Positions 11,093-19,607 of a stretch of DNA of 64,000 nt are shown in pieces (the stretch's first letter is position 1; the number at the start of each line of letters is the position of its first letter). Source of the DNA: Nocardiopsis alborubida (lineage in GTDB: Bacteria; Actinomycetota; Actinomycetes; Streptosporangiales; Streptosporangiaceae); the NCBI RefSeq assembly GCF_012396365.1, contig NZ_JAAXPG010000027.1:1-64000 (forward strand), given 5' to 3'. The notes below the pieces were generated by a model. The model saw only the letters and a program-made list of their open reading frames with translations. It was not told where the DNA came from and searched no databases. A program made the translations under genes and the position numbers.

Positions 11093-12724
11093 TCACCGGC
11101 TCGGACGGGCCCGGTCCAGGATGAGCCCGGTGTCCACACCCCTGGGCAGGGTCCCGAACACGTGCCCCCACTCACCCCCCAGACGTGAGGCGGTGAACGC
11201 CTCGGCGACCGGGGTGGGCGCGTGGCGCAGCAGCACCGACGCCTGTAGGACCAGCGCCATCAGCTCCACCACCGACCGCGCCCGGTACTGCGCCTCCTCC
11301 GGGTCGCCCAGGACCTGCTCCAACCGCCTGACCGCCGCGTCGTAGTGGTCGTCCACGCCCGCGGCGGTGCGCAGTTCGGCCAGGAACACCTCCAGCGGCT
11401 CGGGACCGCGGCCCAACGCGCGCAGCACGTCCAGCGCCGCCACGTTGCCGGAGCCCTCCCAGACGGAGTTGAGCGGGGAGTCCCGGAACAGCCGGGGCAT
11501 CCCCGACTCCTCCACGTAACCGTTTCCGCCCAGGCACTCCAGCGCCTCGGCGGCGTGCGCGGGCTGGCGCTTGGTCACCCAGAACTTGCCCACGGCCACC
11601 CCCAGGCGGCGGAAGGCCGCCTCGGACTCGTCCCCGCGCACCGCGCGGTCCACGGCACCGGCCAGACGGGTCATCAGCGCCGTCGCCGCCTCCGACTCCA
11701 GCGCCAGGTCGGCGAGCACGTTGCGCATCAGCGGCTGCTCGACCAGCACCCCGCCGAAGGCGCTGCGGTGCTCGGCGTGGTGCAGGGCGTGCACCACCGC
11801 GGCGCGCATGCCCGCGGCCGAGCCGATCACGCAGTCCAGCCGGGTGCTGTTGACCATCTCGATGATGGTGGGCACGCCCCTGCCGGGCTCGCCGACCAGG
11901 TGGGCGACGGCGCCGTCGTACTCCAGCTCCGCCGACGCGTTGGAGCGGTTGCCCAGCTTGTCCTTGAGCCGCTGGACGTGCAGCGCGTTGCGGCCGCCGT
12001 CCTCCAGCACCCGGGGCACCAGGAAACAGCTCAGCCCCTCGGGCGCCTGCGCCAGCGTGAGGAAGAAGTCGCTCATCGGCGCCGAGGTGAACCACTTGTG
12101 CCCGGTCAGCACGTGGTGCCCCTCGGCGGTGGGGACCGCGCGGGTGGTGTTGGCGCGCACGTCCGAGCCGCCCTGCTTCTCGGTCATCGACATGCCCGCG
12201 AGGAGCCCGCGCTTGGTGTGCGGCGCCCGCAGCCCGAAGTCGTAGACGGGCGCGGTGAGCAGCGGCTCGTACCGCCGCGCCAGCTCGGGGGAGTGGCGCA
12301 GGGCCGGGACCGCCGCGTAGGTCATCGAGACCGGGCACCCGTGGCCCGCCTCGGGCTGGGACCACAGGAAGAACTTGGCGGCGCGGGCCACGTGCGCGCC
12401 CGGGCGCTCGTCTGCCCACGGCGCGGCGTGCATGCCGTGCTCCACCGCCTGGTCCATGAGCACGTGGTAGGCGGGCTGGTAGTCGACCTCGTCCACCCGG
12501 TGGCCGTAGCGGTCGTGGGTGCGCAGGACCGGCGGGTAGGCGTTGGCGGACTCGCCCCAGGCGCGGACCCGCTCCGACCCGGCCGCGTCGCCGACCTCGC
12601 GCACCTCGGCCTCGGCCCATCCGGCGCCCTCGCGCCGCAGGCCCTCCAGGAGCGCGGGGTCCTCCGCCGCCGCGTAGTCGCCGAGCGGGGGCGCCTGGTT
12701 GAACACCTCGTGTGTGGGGGGCAC
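11093..12724 (-). CDS. AidB-like acyl-CoA dehydrogenase
   Basis: About 543 residues with the layout of AidB/isovaleryl-CoA-dehydrogenase-like flavoproteins. THEVFNQAPPLGDY opens the protein. GMSMTEKQGGSDVRANTTRA is the FAD/substrate signature of the AidB group. LKDKLGNRSNASAELEYDGA follows, and CLGGNGYVEE with RDSPLNSVWEGSGNV forms the C-terminal FAD and catalytic region. The E. coli AidB is linked to alkylation stress, but no alkylation-repair gene is adjacent, so the role is unproven. A GTG at 12733 is also in frame; the GTG at 12724 is preferred because AGAGGTGG then stands at normal spacing. Confidence 0.9.
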   Translation of the reverse strand: MPPTHEVFNQAPPLGDYAAAEDPALLEGLRREGAGWAEAEVREVGDAAGSERVRAWGESANAYPPVLRTHDRYGHRVDEVDYQPAYHVLMDQAVEHGMHAAPWADERPGAHVARAAKFFLWSQPEAGHGCPVSMTYAAVPALRHSPELARRYEPLLTAPVYDFGLRAPHTKRGLLAGMSMTEKQGGSDVRANTTRAVPTAEGHHVLTGHKWFTSAPMSDFFLTLAQAPEGLSCFLVPRVLEDGGRNALHVQRLKDKLGNRSNASAELEYDGAVAHLVGEPGRGVPTIIEMVNSTRLDCVIGSAAGMRAAVVHALHHAEHRSAFGGVLVEQPLMRNVLADLALESEAATALMTRLAGAVDRAVRGDESEAAFRRLGVAVGKFWVTKRQPAHAAEALECLGGNGYVEESGMPRLFRDSPLNSVWEGSGNVAALDVLRALGRGPEPLEVFLAELRTAAGVDDHYDAAVRRLEQVLGDPEEAQYRARSVVELMALVLQASVLLRHAPTPVAEAFTASRLGGEWGHVFGTLPRGVDTGLILDRARPSR

Positions 12725-12873
12725 GGCGGCCACCTCTTTTCGTTGCTGGTCGCGGGTGGTCGGAGTGCGGGAATCCTATCCTCGGACGGGACGCCGAACA
12801 GAACCGGGTTCGGTCGCGGCCGGGCCCCGGACCGGTGGCAGCGCGTCCTTCCCTCTGAGGCGCTCCCGCCCGG

Positions 12874-13638
12874 TCACGGCCAGAGCAGGCCGCGTTCCCA
12901 GGACGCACCCTCCCCCGGGCGGGTGTAGCGCAGACGTGTGTGGCGGCGGTCCCGGTCGGCCTGCCAGAACTCCACCTCGGCCGGGCGGACCAGGTACAGG
13001 CCCCAGTCCTCGGGAACCAGCTCCGGATCGCGTCGCAGTCTCTCCCGGCTCTCCCGCGCCACGCGGTCGACGTCCGCGAGCCCGTCCAGGGGCTCGCTCT
13101 GTCTGCCGTGCAGACCCGCCACCCGCGACTCCAGCGGCCGGGCCAGGTAGTCGGCGGCGCACCGCTCCCGGTCGGCCAGCTCCGCCCGCCCGCGCACCCG
13201 CACCTGGCGGCCCTGCCCGATCCAGTGGAACAGCAGCGCCACCGCAGGGTTTCGGGCCAGCTCCCGCCCCTTGCGCGAGCCGGTCGTGGTGGCGAACCAC
13301 CAGCCCTCGGAAGTGAAGTCCTTCATGATGACCACCCGGGCCGACGGAGCCCCCGCCTCGTCCGCGGTCGCGACCGTCATCGCGTGCGGCTCGGCCACCC
13401 CGGCCTCGACCGCCCCCGAGAACCACTCCAGGAACAGCTCCGCCGGGTCCTCGGGCGCCTCCCCGGGATCGAACTCCGGCAGCGCCCCGGAGAACACCGG
13501 CAGCCCCCGCAACAGGTCCCGGACACCGCTCCGCACCGCATCACGTCGCTCCGAACCCTGCCCCTCCGAACCCCGTCCCTCCGACACGGCCACCCCCACG
13601 ATCCCTCGGTCGGCCGGCGCCCGTTCGCGACGCCGCAT
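12874..13638 (-). CDS. pdxH: pyridoxamine 5'-phosphate oxidase (PdxH-like)
   Basis: An FMN split-barrel protein of about 254 residues. The blocks AMTVATADEAGAPSARVVIM, GWWFATTTGSRKGRELARNP and LLFHWIGQGRQVRVRGRAEL are the FMN-binding strands. YLVRPAEVEFWQADRDRRH with LRYTRPG and ERGLLWP at the C-terminus is the PdxH dimer-interface end, so the family call is firm. PdxH oxidises pyridoxamine or pyridoxine phosphate to PLP. The N-terminus is uncertain: an ATG at 13638 is used, a GTG at 13677 is also in frame, and residues before the split barrel are repetitive Gly/Ser/Glu. Confidence 0.87.
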   Translation of the reverse strand: MRRRERAPADRGIVGVAVSEGRGSEGQGSERRDAVRSGVRDLLRGLPVFSGALPEFDPGEAPEDPAELFLEWFSGAVEAGVAEPHAMTVATADEAGAPSARVVIMKDFTSEGWWFATTTGSRKGRELARNPAVALLFHWIGQGRQVRVRGRAELADRERCAADYLARPLESRVAGLHGRQSEPLDGLADVDRVARESRERLRRDPELVPEDWGLYLVRPAEVEFWQADRDRRHTRLRYTRPGEGASWERGLLWP

Positions 13639-13956
13639 CCTCGATTCTTCTGGGCCGCGGCCGCGCGGACAAGTCACTTCTCGCGGTTGTGGACAACCGT
13701 GGGCGCGCTTCTTCGGGGGGCGCGGTCGCCGGGGGCACGGTCTCAGGGATCAGGGGTCAGGGGCACGGTTCCAGGGAGCACGGCCTCCGGGGACGACGCG
13801 AACGGGCGGCCCGTCCAACGGACCGCCCGTTCGCCTCCGTCCCGTCCGTCCCGTCCGTCCGCGCACCCTCACGGCACGGACGCCGGCCGCCGAACCCCGG
13901 ACGACGGGCACCCCGGCCGTCGGCGCTCCCGCCGCGGCCGGGCGGCGCCCCGCGCC
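13639..13956. other. intergenic stretch with terminator and short tandem repeat
   Basis: A 10-bp stem (13800-13809 with 13823-13832) can terminate the sulfur operon on the minus strand. Next to it, 13842-13866 is a run of CCGTC-type pentamer repeats. No gene is visible. Confidence 0.5.
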
Positions 13957-14748
13957 TCAGCGGGAGCTGGTCGCGTGCCGTGCCGCCACCGCGGCGTCGT
14001 AGCGTTCCAGCACCACCCGGGCCATCTCGGGCACGTCCCCCAGCGCCTCGGACACCGCGGACGCGCCCGCCTCCAGCGACCGGGCGCGCACCCGGTCGGC
14101 GAAGAACCCCGGCGCCAGAAGGTAGGTGGCCACGGCCACCCGCGTGGCCCCCCGCTCGCGCAGGGCGGCCACCGCCTCCCCCGGGCCGGGGGAGGCCGCG
14201 GACGCGTAGGCGGCCACGACCTCCCGCCAGGGGCCGCGCCCGGCCAGCTCGGCGGCCATCGCGGCCACGGTCGCGTTCGCCCCGGGGTCGCTGGAACCGG
14301 CCGAGGCCAGCACCAGGGCCGTGCCGGGGTCGGGGCGTACACCCGCCTCGTCCAGGCGCCGCTCCACCGCCTCCGTCAACAGCGGGTGCGGGCCCAGGGT
14401 GTCGGCGTAGTGCACCCGCAGCCACGGGCTGCGCCCGCGCGCGTCCGCCAGCACCTCCGGCAGGTCCACCTTGCTGTGGTAGGCCGCCGTCAGCAGCGCC
14501 GGCAGCACCACCGCCTCACCCGCCCCGCGTGCGGCCAGCTCCTCCAGCGCGTCCCGCGCGGAGGGTGCCACGTGGTCCAGGTAGGACACGCGCACGTCGA
14601 GCCCCGGCCGCAGAGCCCGCACCCGGTCGAACACCGCCGACACGGCCCGCGCCGACCTCGGGTCCGCGCTGCCGTGCGCCACCGCGAGCAGGGGCACGCC
14701 CCCGTCCCGTCCTCCGCCGCTCCGCGCTCCGGCTCCGCCCACCGTCAT
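13957..14748 (-). CDS. sirohydrochlorin chelatase (CbiX/SirB-like)
   Basis: The 263-residue protein has two tandem CbiX-like halves. LLAVAHGSADPRSARAVSAV carries the metal-binding His of the first half, and LPALLTAAYHSKVDLPEV the second conserved His region. LASAGSSDPGANATVAAMA marks the second half. It most likely inserts Fe2+ into sirohydrochlorin to make siroheme, the cofactor of the sulfite reductase encoded upstream in the same operon. The ATG at 14748 has GAGGAG about seven bases upstream. Cobalt insertion for cobalamin is the alternative, but the neighbours favour siroheme. Confidence 0.9.
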   Translation of the reverse strand: MTVGGAGARSGGGRDGGVPLLAVAHGSADPRSARAVSAVFDRVRALRPGLDVRVSYLDHVAPSARDALEELAARGAGEAVVLPALLTAAYHSKVDLPEVLADARGRSPWLRVHYADTLGPHPLLTEAVERRLDEAGVRPDPGTALVLASAGSSDPGANATVAAMAAELAGRGPWREVVAAYASAASPGPGEAVAALRERGATRVAVATYLLAPGFFADRVRARSLEAGASAVSEALGDVPEMARVVLERYDAAVAARHATSSR

Positions 14749-14847
14749 GGCCACTCTCCTCGTCGCTTCCGAGCACCGCCGCCCCCGGCCCCGCCCGACC
14801 CCGGCGCAGCCGCGGCCGGGCCACGGGCCCGGCCGCCGAGTACGCAC

Positions 14848-15552
14848 TCACACGTGGATTCCGCATTCGGTCTTGCCCGTGCCGGACCACCGGCCGCTGC
14901 GCGGGTCCTCGCCCGGGGCCACCCGCCGCGTGCACGGCTCACAGCCGATCGAGGGGTATCCGTCGTACTGGAGCGGGTTCACCATGACCCCGTTCTCGGC
15001 CATGTAGGTGTCCACCTCGTCCTGGGTCCACCGGGCGATCGGGTTCACCTTGGTCATCCGCCGACGCCGGTCCCACTGCACGACCGGGGTGTCGCGGCGG
15101 GTCACCGAGTCCTCCCGGCGCAGACCGGTCAGCCAGGCGGCGTAGGGCTCCAGGGCCCGCTGGAGGGGCTCCACCTTGCGCAGGTGGCAGCAGATGCCCG
15201 GGTCGCGCCCGTGCAGGCGCGGGCCCAGGACCAGGTCCTGCTCGGCCACCGTGCGGGTGGGCTCGACGTTGATGAGGTTGATGTCGTACACGGAGGCCAC
15301 GGCGTCACGCGTGCCGATGGTCTCGGGGAAGTGGTAGCCGGTGTCGAGGAAGATGACGTCGATCCCCGGCGCCGCTTTGGAGACCAGGTCGACCATGAGC
15401 GCGTCGGCCATGGAGGAGGTCATGCACAGCTGGTCGCCGAAGGTCTCGGCGGCCCAGGAGACGATCTCCGGAGCGGAGGCCTCCTCCAGCTCGCGCGCGG
15501 CCCGCTCTGCGAGCTCGGGACCGCCCAGGGGGGTGATGGTGGTGGAGTTCAT
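14848..15552 (-). CDS. cysH: adenylyl-sulfate reductase (APS reductase, thioredoxin-dependent)
   Basis: The 234-residue enzyme reduces APS to sulfite. The LDTGYHFPET motif binds the adenylyl group. The cysteine pairs GICCHLRKVEP and CEPCTRR are those that ligate a [4Fe-4S] cluster, which indicates APS rather than PAPS as substrate. The C-terminal TGKTECGIHV carries the catalytic Cys. The ATG at 15552 overlaps the stop of the small zinc-ribbon gene (ATGA) and has GGAAGGGAA upstream, so it is translationally coupled. It supplies sulfite to the reductase encoded at the head of the operon. Confidence 0.95.
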   Translation of the reverse strand: MNSTTITPLGGPELAERAARELEEASAPEIVSWAAETFGDQLCMTSSMADALMVDLVSKAAPGIDVIFLDTGYHFPETIGTRDAVASVYDINLINVEPTRTVAEQDLVLGPRLHGRDPGICCHLRKVEPLQRALEPYAAWLTGLRREDSVTRRDTPVVQWDRRRRMTKVNPIARWTQDEVDTYMAENGVMVNPLQYDGYPSIGCEPCTRRVAPGEDPRSGRWSGTGKTECGIHV

Positions 15553-15755
15553 GAGTTCCCTTCCGTCGGTCTGGAGGGGGCGCCTTTCGCGGAGAAGGAC
15601 GCGGAGCGCAACCCGACGTACTTGACCCGAAACACCCGGGCACAGGACAGGCAGGCCCAGGGGTAGCCCTCTCCCTTGACGGCGGCGCCCTCCTCCGGCA
15701 CGAGGTCCTCGTCGCCGCAGTAGGGGCAGTAGTGGGGCGCGGCCCTCTCGGACAT
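15549..15755 (-). CDS. 68-residue double-CxxC zinc-ribbon protein of the sulfur operon
   Basis: This short protein has two Cys pairs, YCPYCGDEDLVPEEG and WACLSCARVFRVKYVG, the usual pattern of a zinc ribbon or rubredoxin-like knuckle. The remainder is charged and probably disordered. It lies between sulfite reductase and cysH, and its stop overlaps the cysH ATG. GAGGAAGAGGTG gives it a strong ribosome-binding site. Small proteins at this place are recurrent in actinobacterial sulfur clusters, to my knowledge without an assigned function. A role as a redox or sulfur carrier between the enzymes is possible but unproven. Confidence 0.85.
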   Translation of the reverse strand: MSERAAPHYCPYCGDEDLVPEEGAAVKGEGYPWACLSCARVFRVKYVGLRSASFSAKGAPSRPTEGNS

Positions 15756-15884
15756 GGCGCACCTCTTCCTCTCGCTCGGGTCTCTCAGGTCGTTTCGCGG
15801 CCGTGGGCAGGGCCGGTCCTCACACGGACCGGCCCCGGTGCCGCGGCCGGGGGCGGCCGCGGCGGTCCCGACCGCCCGGACGAA

Positions 15885-17579
15885 CTACTTCAGGTCGGCG
15901 TCCTCGGCCCGGCCGACCCAGGAGGCGAACGACTCGCCGTCCTCCTTCTGGTCCTGGAACCGGCGCACCACCCGCTCGACGTAGTCGGGCAGTTCGTCGG
16001 CGGTGGCCTTCAGCCCGCGGATCTTCTTGCCGAAGGACTGGGTCAGCCCCATACCGCCGCCCAGGTGGATCTGGTAGCCCTCCACCTGCTCGCCCTCGGA
16101 GTTCATGACGAGCTGGCCCTTGAGGCCGATGTCGGCGACCTGGATGCGCGCGCACGAGTTCGGGCAGCCGTTGACGTTGATGGTCAGCGGCTCGTCGAAG
16201 TCGGGCAGCCGCTTCTCCAGCTCGTCGATCAGGGAGGCCGCACGGTCCTTGGTCTCCACGATCGCCAGCTTGCAGAACTCGATGCCGGTGCAGGCCATCG
16301 TCTGGCGGCGGAACACACTCGGGTTGACCTGGAGCCCCTCCGCCTCCAGGGCGGAGGTGATCGAGGCGATCCGGTCCTCCGCCACGTCCAGGATGACCAG
16401 CTTCTGGTCGGCGGTGGTGCGGACGCGGTCCGAACCGTGCTCCTCGGCGATGTCGGCGACGCGCAGCAGCGCGTTGCCCGACACCCGGCCCACCTTGGGC
16501 GCGAAGCCCACGTAGAACTTCCCGTCCTTCTGGCGGTGCACGCCCACGTGGTCGCGGCGCAGGCCCGAGTCCAGTTCGAGGGCGGGGCCGTCGGGCAGGG
16601 CGTAGCCCAGGTACTCCTTCTCCAGGACGTCACGGAACTTCTCCGCGCCCCAGTCCTTGATGAGGAACTTGATCCGGGCGCGGGTGCGCAGGCGCCGGTA
16701 GCCGTAGTCGCGGAAGATCCCGCAGACCCCGGCCCACACCTCGCTCACCTGGTCCGGGCGCACGAACGCGCCCAGGCGCTGGGCGAACATCGGGTTGGTG
16801 GACAGGCCGCCGCCGACGAACAGGTCGTAGCCCGCCTCGCCCGCCTCGTTGCGCACGCCCGCGAACGCCACGTCGTTGATCTCGTGGTTGACGCAGTGCA
16901 CCGTGCACCCCGACACCGAGGTCTTGAACTTGCGCGGCAGGTTGGAGTACAGCTCGCTGCCGATGTGGTCCTCGTAGATCTCGCGGATCGCGGGACCGGC
17001 GTCGATGACCTCCTCCTCGGCGACCCCGGCCAGCGGACAGCCCAGGATGACGCGAGGGGTGTCGCCGCAGGCCTCCGTGGTGGACAGGCCCACCGACTCC
17101 AGCTTCTCCCAGATCGCCGGGACGTCCTCCACCCGGATCCAGTGGTACTGGACGTTCTGGCGGTCGGTGATGTCGGCGGTGTCGCGTCCGTAGTCGCGGG
17201 AGATCTCACCGACCGCGCGCAGCTGCGCGACCGTCAGCTGCCCCCCGTCGATGCGCACCCGCAGCATGAAGTAGCGGTCGTCGAGCTCCTCGGGCTCCAG
17301 CACGGCCGTCTTGCCGCCGTCGATGCCCGGGGCGCGCTGGGTGTACAGACCGAACCAGCGGAACCGTCCGCGCAGGTCAGCGGGGTCGATCGAGTCGAAC
17401 CCGCCCTTGGAGTAGATGTTGATGATCCGATCGCGGACGTTGAGCCCGTCGTCGTTCTTCTTGTTCTCCTCGTTCTTGTTCAGCGGCTCGTGGTAGCCGA
17501 GGGCCCACTGGCCCTCGCCACGGCGGCGCGGCTTGGCCGCGGTCGCTGTCCTGCCGGGCTGCGCGGAAGAGGGAGGCAT
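15885..17579 (-). CDS. sir: ferredoxin-dependent assimilatory sulfite reductase
   Basis: The 564-residue protein reduces sulfite to sulfide with six electrons from ferredoxin. The siroheme-[4Fe-4S] ligands are the C-x5-C of ACTGIEFCKLAIVE and the C-x3-C of NGCPNSCARIQVADIG. Two nitrite/sulfite reductase ferredoxin-like half-domains and two catalytic domains are recognisable. GLYTQRAPGID and TTEACGDTPRV carry the Tyr and Cys that form a covalent crosslink in the mycobacterial enzyme SirA/NirA, which favours sulfite over nitrite. The ATG at 17579 has GGAGA upstream. The gene follows a Cys-Cys leader peptide and precedes the zinc-ribbon gene, cysH and the siroheme chelatase, so it makes the sulfide end-product of one pathway. 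Confidence 0.95.
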   Translation of the reverse strand: MPPSSAQPGRTATAAKPRRRGEGQWALGYHEPLNKNEENKKNDDGLNVRDRIINIYSKGGFDSIDPADLRGRFRWFGLYTQRAPGIDGGKTAVLEPEELDDRYFMLRVRIDGGQLTVAQLRAVGEISRDYGRDTADITDRQNVQYHWIRVEDVPAIWEKLESVGLSTTEACGDTPRVILGCPLAGVAEEEVIDAGPAIREIYEDHIGSELYSNLPRKFKTSVSGCTVHCVNHEINDVAFAGVRNEAGEAGYDLFVGGGLSTNPMFAQRLGAFVRPDQVSEVWAGVCGIFRDYGYRRLRTRARIKFLIKDWGAEKFRDVLEKEYLGYALPDGPALELDSGLRRDHVGVHRQKDGKFYVGFAPKVGRVSGNALLRVADIAEEHGSDRVRTTADQKLVILDVAEDRIASITSALEAEGLQVNPSVFRRQTMACTGIEFCKLAIVETKDRAASLIDELEKRLPDFDEPLTINVNGCPNSCARIQVADIGLKGQLVMNSEGEQVEGYQIHLGGGMGLTQSFGKKIRGLKATADELPDYVERVVRRFQDQKEDGESFASWVGRAEDADLK

Positions 17580-17757
17580 CGCGGGTGTCTCCGATGAGGT
17601 GTCGCGGGGTGCTCACAGCCCCGGCGCCCGCACCGCATGCCCGCGTCGCCGCACATCGTCGTGCTGGCGATCGGGTGGAATCCGCGTGTGGGATAAGGAG
17701 GAGAGGCAGGGCGCCGGTGCCGCGCGCACCCCTGGGGTGCGTCAAAGGGCGGTGAGA

Positions 17758-17847
17758 TTAACCGACGCTGCAACAGATGGCGCTGCCGACCCGCAGGAAG
17801 TCCACGTGGCGGCGCACGTAGAGCATGGGGTCCAGGGCAGCGATCAT
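17758..17847 (-). CDS. cysteine-codon leader peptide (putative attenuator)
   Basis: A 29-codon reading frame opens with ATG at 17847 and ends with TAA, 178 bases before the sulfite reductase start. Its core reads YVRRHVDFLRVGSAICC and the last three codons encode SVG. HVDFLRVGSAIC-type peptides form a recognised actinobacterial leader family upstream of sulfur genes. Two consecutive Cys codons near the end fit ribosome stalling under cysteine shortage. No ribosome-binding site precedes the ATG; instead a -10 box ends seven bases upstream, so the mRNA probably begins at the ATG itself. Between the leader and sir there is one short GC-rich inverted repeat (17725-17741). Confidence 0.85.
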   Translation of the reverse strand: MIAALDPMLYVRRHVDFLRVGSAICCSVG

Positions 17848-17853
17848 GTAATG

Positions 17854-17883
17854 AGAATGTCACGGGCGTCGACGCTTTGTCCA
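17854..17883 (-). promoter_or_regulatory. promoter of the sulfur operon (leaderless start)
   Basis: On the minus strand TGGACA (17878-17883) and CATTCT (17854-17859) are separated by 18 bases. The expected start point coincides with the A of the leader ATG at 17847. Confidence 0.7.
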
Positions 17884-17975
17884 GACGGGGTCTGACCGCC
17901 CCGGAGTGAGTCACGTCACTAGGCGCGGGCGTTCGTGGCACGGGGCAGCCTCCCGGGACCGCTAACGTTTCCTCC

Positions 17976-18986
17976 GTGGCGGGTTTCTGGGAGCGGCTGT
18001 GGTACGCCGTGGACGGGTGGCTGAGACGCCATGCCCGCCTGCGCAGCGGGACGCTCCTCGTCCTGCGCACGGTCCGGGCCTTCGCCCGCGACCGGGTCGT
18101 CGGGCTGGCCGCCGAGTCGGCCTTCTTCACCCTCATCTCGCTGCCCGCGCTCATGCTGGGCCTCCTGGGCGCCCTGGGCCCGCTGACCGTCGTGCTCGGC
18201 GAGGACTTCGTCGAGGAGATCCGGCTTTGGATCCTGGACCTGACCGCGCGGGTGCTGACCCCGGACACGGTGGACAGCGTGGTCGAGCCGCTCGTCGACG
18301 ACTTCCTCGGGGGAGTGCCGGGCGGAGTCCTGTCGGTGACGTTCCTGGTGTCGCTGTGGTCGGGGTCGCGGGCGATGAACGTCTTCATCCGCTCGATCAC
18401 GATCTCCTACGGCCTGGACGAACTGCGCGGCTGGGTGCGCCAGCGCGTTCTGGCCTTCGTCGCCTACCTGGGCGGGCTGCTGTTCGCCATCCTCCTGCTG
18501 CCGGTCCTGGTGGCCGGGCCGGACCTGGTCAACCGCCTGCTGCCCATGACCGTGGGGCGGCTCAACCTGTTCTACTGGCCGACCGTCGCGCTGCTCGCCA
18601 TCGCCGCGGTCACCCTGCTCTACGCCCTGAGCGTGCCGGTGCGCACCCCGCTGTGGCGCCACCTGCCGGGGGCACTGCTGGCCGCCCTGGTGCTGATCAC
18701 GGGCTCGGTCGCCCTGCGCGTCTACCTGGACGCCTCCTTCGGGCAGGTGACCATCTACGGCTCCCTGGCCGCGCCGATCGCCATCCTGGCCTGGCTGTTC
18801 GTGATGGCGATCGCCGTGCTGGTGGGCTCGTCCTTCAACGCGGAGATCGACGCGATGTGGCCCATGCCGCGCACCGCCGCCGCCCGGGCGGAGATCGCCA
18901 ACCGGGACTTCGAGCGGGCCAACCGGCTCGTCCAGCGCCGGGAGCAGGCGTTCATCGACGCGATCGTGGAGAGCAACGGGCACTGA
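17976..18986 (+). CDS. YihY/virulence factor BrkB family membrane protein
   Basis: The 336-residue protein shows the YihY/BrkB layout: a short N-terminal amphipathic part, then RDRVVGLAAESAFFTLISLPA (the family entry block at about residues 43-63) and six hydrophobic helices. The C-terminus is charged and cytosolic. LYGSLAAPI-like (here IYGSLAAPIAILAWLF) is the family signature. The name virulence factor BrkB is historical; function is unknown, with transport or envelope roles suggested. GTG at 17976 follows TAACGT (17963-17968), which looks like a -10 box, and there is no ribosome-binding site, so translation is probably leaderless. It is divergent from the sulfur operon. Confidence 0.9.
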   Translation: MAGFWERLWYAVDGWLRRHARLRSGTLLVLRTVRAFARDRVVGLAAESAFFTLISLPALMLGLLGALGPLTVVLGEDFVEEIRLWILDLTARVLTPDTVDSVVEPLVDDFLGGVPGGVLSVTFLVSLWSGSRAMNVFIRSITISYGLDELRGWVRQRVLAFVAYLGGLLFAILLLPVLVAGPDLVNRLLPMTVGRLNLFYWPTVALLAIAAVTLLYALSVPVRTPLWRHLPGALLAALVLITGSVALRVYLDASFGQVTIYGSLAAPIAILAWLFVMAIAVLVGSSFNAEIDAMWPMPRTAAARAEIANRDFERANRLVQRREQAFIDAIVESNGH

Positions 18987-19133
18987 CCGGTTCCGGTCGG
19001 CGGTCGCGCTTCAGCGTCCGAAAAGCCCGGAAAGCCCTGTGTCGCCGGTAGTTTTGTCGTGCCGACGGGCGGGAGGCCGCGATCCCGCCGCACCCGAGCC
19101 CGGGCGGCGCCGCCCGTGAGAGGCCGTCCCCCC

Positions 19134-19607
19134 ATGACCGTTCCCCCACCGGACGCCGTTCCCCCGCAGGACGAGGGCGATCAGGACTCCGTGCCCGTCA
19201 CCGTCGAGACCGTGCTCGGCGGCTCGAAGACCATGTTCTACGCCTCGTTCGGCCTGCCCCTGCTGATGCTCACGCACTTCCTGCGCGCGTACCTGGGCGG
19301 CGACAGCGAGATCTACCTCGGGCTCTTCGTCATGATGCTGTCGGTCGTGGTCCTGGCGCCCCTCCTGTACATGCGCTCCCTCCCGGGGATGATCGAACGG
19401 CGGCGGCAACCGGTGAGGTCGCCGCTGATGGAGGGCATCCTGCTCGGCACGCTGTGGGCCGCCGGCGCGGTCTATCTCGTCGTCGCGGTCGGGGACCACC
19501 TCTACGGGGCCCTTCCGTTGCCGCTGCTGGCGCTCCACCTGGTCGCCCTCGTCCCTCCGGCACTCGGCACGGAGGCCTTCGTGCGCGAACGGCGGTGGCG
19601 GTCGTGA
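19134..19607 (+). CDS. membrane protein of unknown function, four helices
   Basis: The 157-residue protein has a Pro/Asp-rich N-terminal tail (about 30 residues), then four hydrophobic segments separated by short loops, with MRSLPGMIERRRQPVRSP as a basic cytosolic loop in the middle. No catalytic motif is visible. ATG at 19134 follows GAGAGG. The stop overlaps the next gene GTG (GTGA), so the two products are made together and may form a complex. I do not recognise the family. Confidence 0.7.
   Translation: MTVPPPDAVPPQDEGDQDSVPVTVETVLGGSKTMFYASFGLPLLMLTHFLRAYLGGDSEIYLGLFVMMLSVVVLAPLLYMRSLPGMIERRRQPVRSPLMEGILLGTLWAAGAVYLVVAVGDHLYGALPLPLLALHLVALVPPALGTEAFVRERRWRS

Noticed and set aside
15732..17597. 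621-codon plus-strand frame opposite sulfite reductase
   Set aside because: The minus strand encodes all sulfite reductase motifs; the plus frame has none.
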